The notes below the pieces were generated by a model. That model worked only from the letters and a program-made list of their open reading frames with translations, had not been told where the DNA came from and made no database searches. This document shows positions 1 to 6,395 of a DNA stretch of 29,531 bases, in pieces. The stretch is taken from NCBI GenBank assembly GCA_945833895.1, contig CAMAGQ010000004.1, positions 1 to 29,531 of the forward strand, given 5' to 3'. Both the position numbers and the translations under genes were made by a program. Within the stretch, counting starts at the first letter, position 1, and each line of letters opens with the position of its first letter. The stretch is from an uncultured bacterium. Lineage in GTDB: Bacteria > Cyanobacteriota > Vampirovibrionia > Gastranaerophilales > Gastranaerophilaceae.

Positions 1-60
1 CGGACTCGTTTCACTCCGTCCGTACGTAAATTCGCTCCCTCAGAAAGGGAGGGAAACTCC
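1..60. repeat. GC-rich hairpin-forming intergenic repeat remnant
   Basis: Two small inverted repeats lie side by side: CGGAC...GTCCG at the very left edge, then CTCCCT...AGGGAG. The base composition is much richer in GC than the surrounding DNA. It resembles in style the C-rich/G-rich hairpins near 14154, 22583, 28638 and 28692, so I read it as a member or remnant of a dispersed intergenic repeat family. The left edge cuts it, so its full extent is unknown. Confidence 0.45.
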
Positions 61-85
61 CCTATCCTCAATAAACACAACACAA

Positions 86-120
86 AAAAAAGACAGGCAA
101 TTAAATTGCTCTGTCTTTTT
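86..120 (-). terminator. Rho-independent terminator of the agcS-udg unit
   Basis: A long inverted repeat pairs AAAAAGACAG-GCAATT with AATTGC-CTGTCTTTTT, with one bulged base. Read on the minus strand, the stem is followed by a run of eight T. It lies 32 bases past the stop of the uracil-DNA glycosylase gene, where its terminator is expected. T tracts on both sides mean it may also act on plus-strand transcripts. Confidence 0.85.
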
Positions 121-152
121 CTCTGGAGTATGAAACAAATTTAATTTTCTGG

Positions 153-800
153 CTAGACCATAGCCAATTCCTTATTGAAAGGGTTGCAGGAGGGACACTC
201 CTGTTTGTCACCAAGAATTTCCGATTTGATAACAGAAAGATCGTGCTGCATTAATCTTCTTGGAGAACCTTCTTCCATAGAGTGGTTTCTCAAGAGGTAA
301 GACGGGTGGAAAATTGCCATTGCTCGGTATTCTTTTCCGTTGATAGTAACGCTAAACCAGTTACCTCTTACTTTTGAAATCTGAACTTTTTTATCTGACC
401 AGAAAGATTTCAATGATGTTGCACCACAGAAAATAATTGCTTTCGGGTTCATAATATCAATTTGTGCGGTTAAGTATTTTTCGCACATTGCTTTTTCAAC
501 ATCGGTCGGAACTCTGTTTTCAGGCGGACGACATTTTACTGTGTTAATAATATACAAATCATCTTTGCGAGAAATTCCTGCTTCTTCCAAGAACTGGTTT
601 AATAACTTGCCGGCTCTGCCTACAAACGGAGTACCTGTTTCATCTTCTGTTTCGCCAGGGGCTTCGCCAATCAAAACAATCTTTGCAGTTTCAGGGTTTC
701 CGTCAGAAAACACAACATTCTTACGAGTGCTGCCTAACGCACAATCCATACAATTTTCGCACTTTGCCTGAACTATATCCAAACATCCCTTTTTAATCAT
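153..800 (-). CDS. Family 4 uracil-DNA glycosylase (Fe-S type)
   Basis: Removes uracil from DNA as the first step of base excision repair. The 215-residue protein has the family 4 layout: an N-terminal Cys pair (C17, C20) in a C-x2-C-x-L-x3-R context, the GEAPG active-site motif at 45-49 followed by GTPFVGRAG, KCRPPENR with C90, C106, and the HPSYLLR motif at 165-171. C17, C20, C90 and C106 are the expected 4Fe-4S ligands of this family. An extra CPSC at 202-205 near the C-terminus is not part of the core pattern. It starts 25 bases after the AGCS transporter stop and probably shares its transcript. An AAGGAG lies 11 bases before the ATG, which is slightly long spacing. The family assignment is firm; UdgA/UdgB-style naming cannot be settled here. 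Confidence 0.93.
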   Translation of the reverse strand: MIKKGCLDIVQAKCENCMDCALGSTRKNVVFSDGNPETAKIVLIGEAPGETEDETGTPFVGRAGKLLNQFLEEAGISRKDDLYIINTVKCRPPENRVPTDVEKAMCEKYLTAQIDIMNPKAIIFCGATSLKSFWSDKKVQISKVRGNWFSVTINGKEYRAMAIFHPSYLLRNHSMEEGSPRRLMQHDLSVIKSEILGDKQECPSCNPFNKELAMV

Positions 801-825
801 CTATTCTCTTTCTCCTTATATATGA

Positions 826-2280
826 TTATTCTTTTTCTTCTTGTTTAAAAAATCCGACATTGTATTTTTTACAATAACGTTTCAATTCTTTCATTATTAT
901 ATCAGATAATAAAAATACTGCAATCAAATTCGGAACGGCTAAAAATAAAGTGAACGCATCAGAAAGATTAACGACACTTTTGAGGTTCATTGCAGAGCCG
1001 ATTATGATGAATAAACAGTATATTATCTGGAAAGTTCTTGTTGTTGATTTTGATTCGCCGAACAAGAATGTCCAGCTTTTTGTTCCGTAATAAGAGCCGC
1101 AAAGCATTGTAGAAAGTACAAAACAACTTGCCATAAACGTTAATAGAACAGGGAAGAACGGACAAACCGTTGCAAAAGCTTTTGAGGTTAATTCAATACC
1201 GACAAGTCCGCTTGTGTTCAAATAAGCACCTGTAACAACGATTATAAACGCTGTCGCAGAGCCGACTATAACCGTATCAACAAACGGCTGCAGCATTGCA
1301 ATAAAGGCTTGAGCAACAGGTTTGCTTGTTTTAACGGCAGAAAACGCAATAGGTGCTGTGCCTAAACCCGCCTCGTTAGCAAACATTGCACGCCTAAATC
1401 CCCACAACATGCACGCAAACATTCCACCGCTGACAGCACTAGGGTGAAATGCCTCTTTCACAATCAGTGCAATAGTGTCCGGTATATGGTGAATATTCAA
1501 CAAACAAATTATGAACGCTGAAAATACGTACAGAGTACACATTACAGGGGTAACTTTCGAGGTAAATTTTCCGATAGATTTAATCCCGCCAATGACTGTA
1601 ATATAGGTGATTACGGCGACAATCAAGCCGAAAATCCAACGCTCAGAAGCAAACAGCCCCGTAACATTGACAATTTGTGTAGTAATCGCATTAATCTGGA
1701 ACAAATTCCACCCGCCAATCATTGCAAACACGCAGCAAATGGCGTAAATTTTTGAAAGATACGGAGTGTAAGGTTTAATCCACGGAGTACGCAAACCGTT
1801 GATAATATAGTACATCGGGCCGCCTGATGAAGAGCCGTCTTTGTTAATTTGTCTGAATTTTATACCGAGTAAGACTTCTGCAAACTTCAACCCCATTGAA
1901 AAAATACCGGCAATAATCATCCAAAAAATTACCCCCGGCCCGCCCAGAGAAACCGCAAGTGCCGAACCCACGACATTCCCCATGCCTGCGGATGCCGAAA
2001 TCGTCGCAGTCAAAGCCTGAAAAGACGAAACTTCGCCCTGCTTTTTACGCACAATAGTATCGTCGTGTTTGTATTTTTTAGTGATAAGATTTATTGCGTG
2101 CTTGAACCCCCAGAACCCGATAAATCTTGTTCTGAACGTAAAATACAACGCAGCAACCATTAATAGAATAATCAAAAATTCTACACGAACACCGTGAATA
2201 GTAACATGAGAAAAGATTAATCCAGAAATTTTATTTGCTATTGGCGATAAAATACTGTCAATTCGGCTATCTAAATTCAT
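826..2280 (-). CDS. Sodium:alanine/glycine symporter, AGCS family
   Basis: Inner-membrane transporter expected to import a small neutral amino acid (alanine, glycine or glutamine) with Na+. The 484-residue length and about ten hydrophobic segments fit the AGCS (AlsT/DagA) family. Recognisable family blocks are GMGNVVGSALAVSLGGPG near residues 95-115, SGGPMYYI near 150, and FANEAGLGTAPIAFSAV near 300, followed by QPFVDTVIVG. These glycine-rich blocks line the substrate and sodium path in characterised members. The uracil-DNA glycosylase gene follows after 25 bases. A promoter-like pair lies directly upstream with its -10 hexamer only 6 bases before the ATG, so the mRNA may be leaderless. Substrate specificity cannot be read from the sequence. 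Confidence 0.92.
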   Translation of the reverse strand: MNLDSRIDSILSPIANKISGLIFSHVTIHGVRVEFLIILLMVAALYFTFRTRFIGFWGFKHAINLITKKYKHDDTIVRKKQGEVSSFQALTATISASAGMGNVVGSALAVSLGGPGVIFWMIIAGIFSMGLKFAEVLLGIKFRQINKDGSSSGGPMYYIINGLRTPWIKPYTPYLSKIYAICCVFAMIGGWNLFQINAITTQIVNVTGLFASERWIFGLIVAVITYITVIGGIKSIGKFTSKVTPVMCTLYVFSAFIICLLNIHHIPDTIALIVKEAFHPSAVSGGMFACMLWGFRRAMFANEAGLGTAPIAFSAVKTSKPVAQAFIAMLQPFVDTVIVGSATAFIIVVTGAYLNTSGLVGIELTSKAFATVCPFFPVLLTFMASCFVLSTMLCGSYYGTKSWTFLFGESKSTTRTFQIIYCLFIIIGSAMNLKSVVNLSDAFTLFLAVPNLIAVFLLSDIIMKELKRYCKKYNVGFFKQEEKE

Positions 2281-2286
2281 ACCCCA

Positions 2287-2315
2287 ATTGTATAATAAAC
2301 AGAAAATTTTTCCAA
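2287..2315 (-). promoter_or_regulatory. Candidate promoter of the AGCS symporter gene
   Basis: On the minus strand TTGGAA (2310-2315), a 17-base spacer and TACAAT (2287-2292) are followed by TGGGGT and then the ATG. Transcription would be expected to begin at or next to the start codon. The GGGG just before the ATG could be a very close Shine-Dalgarno if initiation is further upstream. Confidence 0.5.
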
Positions 2316-2600
2316 ATCCGAGTAAATATAACTAAACTTAATTGCCCCAATTGTGAAAATTTTTCTTCAGAATTTCTTAATGAACGACAGTGAATTTAGA
2401 AATTCGGGAGAGGGTTCAAATTTTACTTTTGCTCAAATTTGTTAGGGATTCTTCGCACTTCGTACAAATTTCTGACCGAATTATCAAATATTTTGCTCAG
2501 AATGACGAAAACCTTACAAATATTCGGGTTTACCCATATATTTACCCCTGCGAAGAATACCAAACGACCTTGCTTGTTATAAATATAAACTTATAAAACC
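2316..2600. other. Intergenic region carrying one dispersed repeat copy
   Basis: The gap between the AGCS symporter and the 712-residue protein has no credible gene. A 68-codon open frame on the plus strand (2390-2596) runs through the repeat and has no recognisable protein features. The only structure is the repeat at 2445-2507. No terminator hairpin is visible downstream of the gene ending at 2601. Confidence 0.7.
2445..2507 (-). repeat. Dispersed CGTCATTCTGAGC...GAATCCC repeat, copy 1
   Basis: Read on the minus strand it begins CGTCATTCTGAGCAAAAT, continues through a variable middle to AATTTGTACGAAGTGCGAAG and ends GAATCCC. The copy at 28498-28560 has the same blocks in the same order with a few substitutions (AATTTGTACAAAGTGCGGAG). 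The shared length of about 63 bp and matching termini make common origin clear. Confidence 0.8.
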
Positions 2601-4739
2601 CTAGCCGTTATTTCGGGCATTACATTGACCCAAGAACCCTGCCATAGAAGGTACTTTGGACATGTATCTGGCAACTGCAAATCCTGTATTATTATTATCC
2701 ATATTATTAGAACCGCCGTTTTCTTTGGCAATTCTGCGTTCTGTCATTCTTTCGCAGGCATTTGTCAACGCTATAATCAAACCAGGAACAAGTACGATTG
2801 TCGACAAGAAGCCGAATGCACTGTTACATGTTTTTGCAAGTCTCAAGATGCCGTTTTCTTTTTCAAATAATTTGTAGAAGTTTTGGATTAACTTACCGTT
2901 TTCTTTATTTGCGGCTTTTAACGCATCCTTAATTTCAGAAGTTGAAGCATTTGCGTAATTCTTACCGATATGTTTTTCAAGAATTTCGCCGACAACAGAT
3001 TTAACTTCTTTATCTTTTGCGAACATTTTCTTCAAGTTACCGCCGCTCTTTTCGATAAATTCCATAAATCCGTTTACGCCGCCTTTATAATCTTGAAGGT
3101 TCATGTACTTAGATTTCAACTGCTTGCCGGAGAGAACTGCATGACCTGAATTGCTTGGCTGAACATAAGCAAGAATTTTCTGGAATATATTTTTACCGTC
3201 CAGATGTTTTTGGTTAAGTGCCAAACCGGTAATTTTTGTAAATAAATCTGTTGATAAACGAGCAACCGCTTTTGCTCCGAACAACAACGCAGTGAACGCT
3301 GTAAGGTCACGTAGAATAATTTCGCCAAAATCATATTTATCTTGAGCGTTATAAAGTCTTGGCGGAATACAGAATCCGTACAACAACGTTGCCATTGCAC
3401 CGCCTGAGATTACAGAGCCGTTCAATTCAAACATATCTGTAACGTATTTTGAATATTTGTTGTTAAATGCTCTTCCTGCAACATCTCCGGCTTTTGATGC
3501 AAGACCGGTGAACGGAACATCTTTTTTAACTTCGGAATTTGTATCAACTTTTGCAGGTTCTGTTTTAGTCTTTTCAGGAACTGCTCCGGCGTTTTTATTT
3601 GCTAAAGCAGGATTTCCTTTCAAGCCCATGTTGTATAATTTCGGAATTTGAGTGTAGAACAGTGCTACAGTTCCAAAAATACCGAAGTTGGTCAACATTC
3701 TTGTACCCATTTTTTTATGGGTAAAATCTTTAACTGTCTTTTCAATATTTTCAGCGGTAATATTATCCTTTAATTTCTTGGCTGTAGTTTTTGAAATATC
3801 ATCAAAATAATCATTCATTGCAGTAAGCAATTCACCAATACTGCCGCCGTTTAATTTGCCTTTTGCTGAAGCGGTTAAATTAACGGACATTTCATCAACA
3901 GTTCCGCCGATGTAACCTTTTTTCAACTTCATGAAGGCATCTTCTACGGTTCCGCCAAGTTCTTGGATTTTTTCACCCTTGGAAACTTTGTTTAATGTCT
4001 TGTCAGACATGATATTTTCGATTTTAATTTGTCTTTGAGCAAATTCTTCAGCAAGTTTCGCAACTTGTTCGCCTGACATTTTACTGTCAGCAGCCAATTC
4101 TTTGTTAACGCTGTTTTCAATAGCATCCGCCAAAATTTCTTTATAGAAAGCAGCCTTGCCTGTCGCAGTATTACCTGATTGGATTAAGTTACTGTTTTCA
4201 TTGGCAAACTTCATATAAGGCTGTTGGAAACTGTCGATATAATTCATTTTAACAGCATTAGCAGAGCCGAAGCGTTTCTTAACCTGTCCGAGCATGAACA
4301 ACGGAATTAAGAACGAACTAGGGCCGGTAATAATTTCACGAAGGAACTCTTTTCTTGCGAAATTCCAATTCAATTCGTGTTCAGGTTTTCCGTTTTTATC
4401 AAGAACGATATTCCCGTTTTCATCTCTTTTTTCAGGGCCTCCACGTAAAAGACCTTTGCCTACACGAGGGGCAATAAAACCTAAACCGTCTTGGATAATA
4501 AATTCAGCAGGATATCCGCCTTTTTCAATAAAGTTCATCAAGCCGACAACGGCAGCACTGACTACTCCTGCCGCAGTTGTACCCGCAGAACCCGTGAACG
4601 ATACGGAGTCTTTTTTATCAGCATGCGAATATGTATTTGTATTTTCCGCATACGAAAGAGTTCGCATGTTTACATTCTTTTTGAATTTATTCGCATTATT
4701 ATTCGATTCTACACTTTGTATTACTGGTTTTACTGACAT
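2601..4739 (-). CDS. Multi-pass membrane protein of unknown function with SFTG motif
   Basis: I do not recognise a characterised family. The 712-residue protein has no classical signal peptide. It begins with an Asn/Lys-rich stretch ending in SFTG (47-50). Hydrophobic stretches follow near 52-70, 140-152, 350-372, 440-460, 480-495 and 642-662. A charged helical region lies between about 150 and 345, a Pro/Lys linker around 385-405, and an Asn-rich tail at the C-terminus. PFTG recurs at 409-412. GF-IAPR (87-92) and LREI (133-136) have counterparts GF-CIPPR (455-461) and LRDL (476-479), which suggests two related halves. The ATG at 4739 is preceded by TAGGG. It stands alone between convergent and divergent neighbours. 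My memory of similar SFTG-type N-termini in Gastranaerophilales proteins is the only taxonomic hint. Confidence 0.75.
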   Translation of the reverse strand: MSVKPVIQSVESNNNANKFKKNVNMRTLSYAENTNTYSHADKKDSVSFTGSAGTTAAGVVSAAVVGLMNFIEKGGYPAEFIIQDGLGFIAPRVGKGLLRGGPEKRDENGNIVLDKNGKPEHELNWNFARKEFLREIITGPSSFLIPLFMLGQVKKRFGSANAVKMNYIDSFQQPYMKFANENSNLIQSGNTATGKAAFYKEILADAIENSVNKELAADSKMSGEQVAKLAEEFAQRQIKIENIMSDKTLNKVSKGEKIQELGGTVEDAFMKLKKGYIGGTVDEMSVNLTASAKGKLNGGSIGELLTAMNDYFDDISKTTAKKLKDNITAENIEKTVKDFTHKKMGTRMLTNFGIFGTVALFYTQIPKLYNMGLKGNPALANKNAGAVPEKTKTEPAKVDTNSEVKKDVPFTGLASKAGDVAGRAFNNKYSKYVTDMFELNGSVISGGAMATLLYGFCIPPRLYNAQDKYDFGEIILRDLTAFTALLFGAKAVARLSTDLFTKITGLALNQKHLDGKNIFQKILAYVQPSNSGHAVLSGKQLKSKYMNLQDYKGGVNGFMEFIEKSGGNLKKMFAKDKEVKSVVGEILEKHIGKNYANASTSEIKDALKAANKENGKLIQNFYKLFEKENGILRLAKTCNSAFGFLSTIVLVPGLIIALTNACERMTERRIAKENGGSNNMDNNNTGFAVARYMSKVPSMAGFLGQCNARNNG

Positions 4740-4948
4740 AATCCCTACTACTGAAACTATCGCTGCTACATTAATATTAAAAACAAGTTTTCTTATTAAA
4801 TTGTCATTTTTTTGGGTAATGTTTCAAAACATTAACATTTTCAATGTATATTTTAAAACAAGTGTACTTATTATACTTAATATCACAAAAAAACACAATA
4901 GTTTTTACTACATATATAATAAAACTTAACATATATTAACAATAGAAT

Positions 4949-4977
4949 TTGACAGCATACCTTGAGTAATATAAACT
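4949..4977 (+). promoter_or_regulatory. Candidate trmFO promoter
   Basis: A perfect TTGACA (4949-4954) lies before two possible -10 elements: TATAAA after 15 bases (4970-4975) or TAAACT after 17 bases (4972-4977). Either puts the transcription start at or within a few bases of the trmFO ATG at 4984. The AGGA before the ATG has no spacing, so it is unlikely to act as a Shine-Dalgarno. Confidence 0.55.
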
Positions 4978-4983
4978 ACAGGA

Positions 4984-6282
4984 ATGGAAATTAATGTTAT
5001 CGGAGCGGGTTTAGCGGGTTCAGAAGCCGCATTACAACTAGCCAAAAGAGGATTTAAAGTCAATTTATACGAAATGCGTCCGCAGGTTAAAACGGGAGCT
5101 CATACCACGGAAGATTGTGCGGAATTTGTATGTTCAAACAGTCTTGGTTCAGACGATATAACAAACGGAAGCGGTTTATTAAAGCATGAAATGGAGATTT
5201 TAGGCGGTGAACTTATCCAAATCGCAAAGGCATGCCGAGTTCCTGCAGGAAACGCTCTTGCAATTGACCGTCACAAATTCTCTCAAACCGTAACCGAAAA
5301 GATTACCAATAGTGAAAATATTACGCTTATCAGACAAGAGATAACAGAAATTCCCGACACTCCGACGATTATCGCATCAGGACCTTTGACGAGTTCCAAA
5401 TTCGCAGACTCAATCAAAGAATTTACCAAAAGCGAATATCTGCATTTTTTTGACGCAATCGCTCCGATTGTTGAAATCGACAGCATAAATTTTGACATAG
5501 CGTTCTGGGCAAGCCGTTACGATAAAGGGGAAGCCTCATATATTAACTGCCCGATGAATAAAGAACAGTACGAAAAATTTTATAATATATTGATTAATGC
5601 TCCAAGAATTGAACAGCATGACTTTGAAAAAGGTGCAAAATTCTTTGAAAGTTGCCTTCCGATAGAAGTTTTGGCTTCACGAGGGGAAGATACTTTGCGT
5701 TTTGGACCAATGAAACCTGTCGGACTTGTCGATAAAAGAACGAACGAGAAAAATTACGCAGTTGTCCAGTTAAGGCAGGATAATTCCGCAAAAACTTTGT
5801 TTAACCTTGTCGGATTTCAGACAAACCTGAAATGGGGTAGTCAGAAAGAATTGCTCCAATCAATTCCGGGGCTGGAGAACGTTAATATTGTAAGATACGG
5901 GGTTATGCACAGAAATACATTTATAAATTCTCCGTCGCTTTTAAACCCGACACTTCAAACAAGAGCAAGGAAAGATTTATTTTTTGCAGGACAAATTACG
6001 GGAACTGAAGGTTACACGGAATCAATCGCCTCAGGACTTCTTGCGGGAATAAACATGGCAAGACTTTTAAATAACGAACCATTGTTGGAATTACCGAAAG
6101 ATACTATGCTCGGAGCGTTAACGCACTACATTACAAACCCTGAACACACGAATTTTCAACCGATAAACTCAAACTGGGGAATTGTTCCGCCTGTAGAACT
6201 TCCTAAAAAAGAACGTAAAAATAAGAAATTAAAAGGTCAACTTATGGCAAATCGTGCCATTGAGTCGTTAAAAAACTTGTAA
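4984..6282 (+). CDS. trmFO: TrmFO, folate/FAD-dependent tRNA m5U54 methyltransferase
   Basis: Makes 5-methyluridine at position 54 of the tRNA T-loop, using methylenetetrahydrofolate as the carbon donor and FADH2 as reductant. The 432-residue protein opens with the FAD-binding NVIGAGLAGSEAALQLAKRG (residues 4-23) and YEMRP. The family blocks ADFVCSNSLG-like (AEFVCSNSLGSD), FFDAIAPIVE, YINCPMNKEQY, LPIEVLASRGEDTLRFGPMKPVGL and GTEGYTESIASGLLAGIN all follow in order. Length is normal for TrmFO. The start is fixed because the dinucleotide-binding motif begins at residue 4; no spaced Shine-Dalgarno precedes it, which supports leaderless initiation. gyrA follows after 113 bases from its own promoter. 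Confidence 0.96.
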   Translation: MEINVIGAGLAGSEAALQLAKRGFKVNLYEMRPQVKTGAHTTEDCAEFVCSNSLGSDDITNGSGLLKHEMEILGGELIQIAKACRVPAGNALAIDRHKFSQTVTEKITNSENITLIRQEITEIPDTPTIIASGPLTSSKFADSIKEFTKSEYLHFFDAIAPIVEIDSINFDIAFWASRYDKGEASYINCPMNKEQYEKFYNILINAPRIEQHDFEKGAKFFESCLPIEVLASRGEDTLRFGPMKPVGLVDKRTNEKNYAVVQLRQDNSAKTLFNLVGFQTNLKWGSQKELLQSIPGLENVNIVRYGVMHRNTFINSPSLLNPTLQTRARKDLFFAGQITGTEGYTESIASGLLAGINMARLLNNEPLLELPKDTMLGALTHYITNPEHTNFQPINSNWGIVPPVELPKKERKNKKLKGQLMANRAIESLKNL

Positions 6283-6300
6283 AATTTCGCTCCTGCCGCT

Positions 6301-6342
6301 TAACCTATTGTAAAGATTATTTTAAAAATACTCAACAGGTTA
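6301..6342. promoter_or_regulatory. Inverted repeat overlapping the gyrA -35
   Basis: TAACCTATTG (6301-6310) and CAACAGGTTA (6333-6342) are inverted copies with one mismatch, separated by 22 bases. The right arm covers the predicted gyrA -35 hexamer. It could be an operator or a weak transcript-end hairpin for trmFO; the missing T tract argues against the second. Confidence 0.4.
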
Positions 6343-6360
6343 TGTTTGTGTTATTATAAT
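6332..6360 (+). promoter_or_regulatory. gyrA promoter
   Basis: TCAACA (6332-6337, four matches to TTGACA), a 17-base spacer and a perfect TATAAT (6355-6360). The predicted start near 6367 leaves a leader of about 29 bases that contains the GGAGG ribosome binding site at 6383-6387. Confidence 0.7.
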
Positions 6361-6395
6361 GGTAAGAAGTATATCAGACACTGGAGGGCAGAGGA

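Noticed and set aside
2390..2596. 68-codon plus-strand open frame
   Set aside because: It runs through the dispersed repeat, has no ribosome binding site and no protein-like pattern.
4294..4929. 211-codon plus-strand open frame opposite the 712-residue gene
   Set aside because: Antisense shadow of the real gene; the translated sequence is Phe/Ser/Pro-rich without any domain, while the minus-strand frame has coherent membrane segments.
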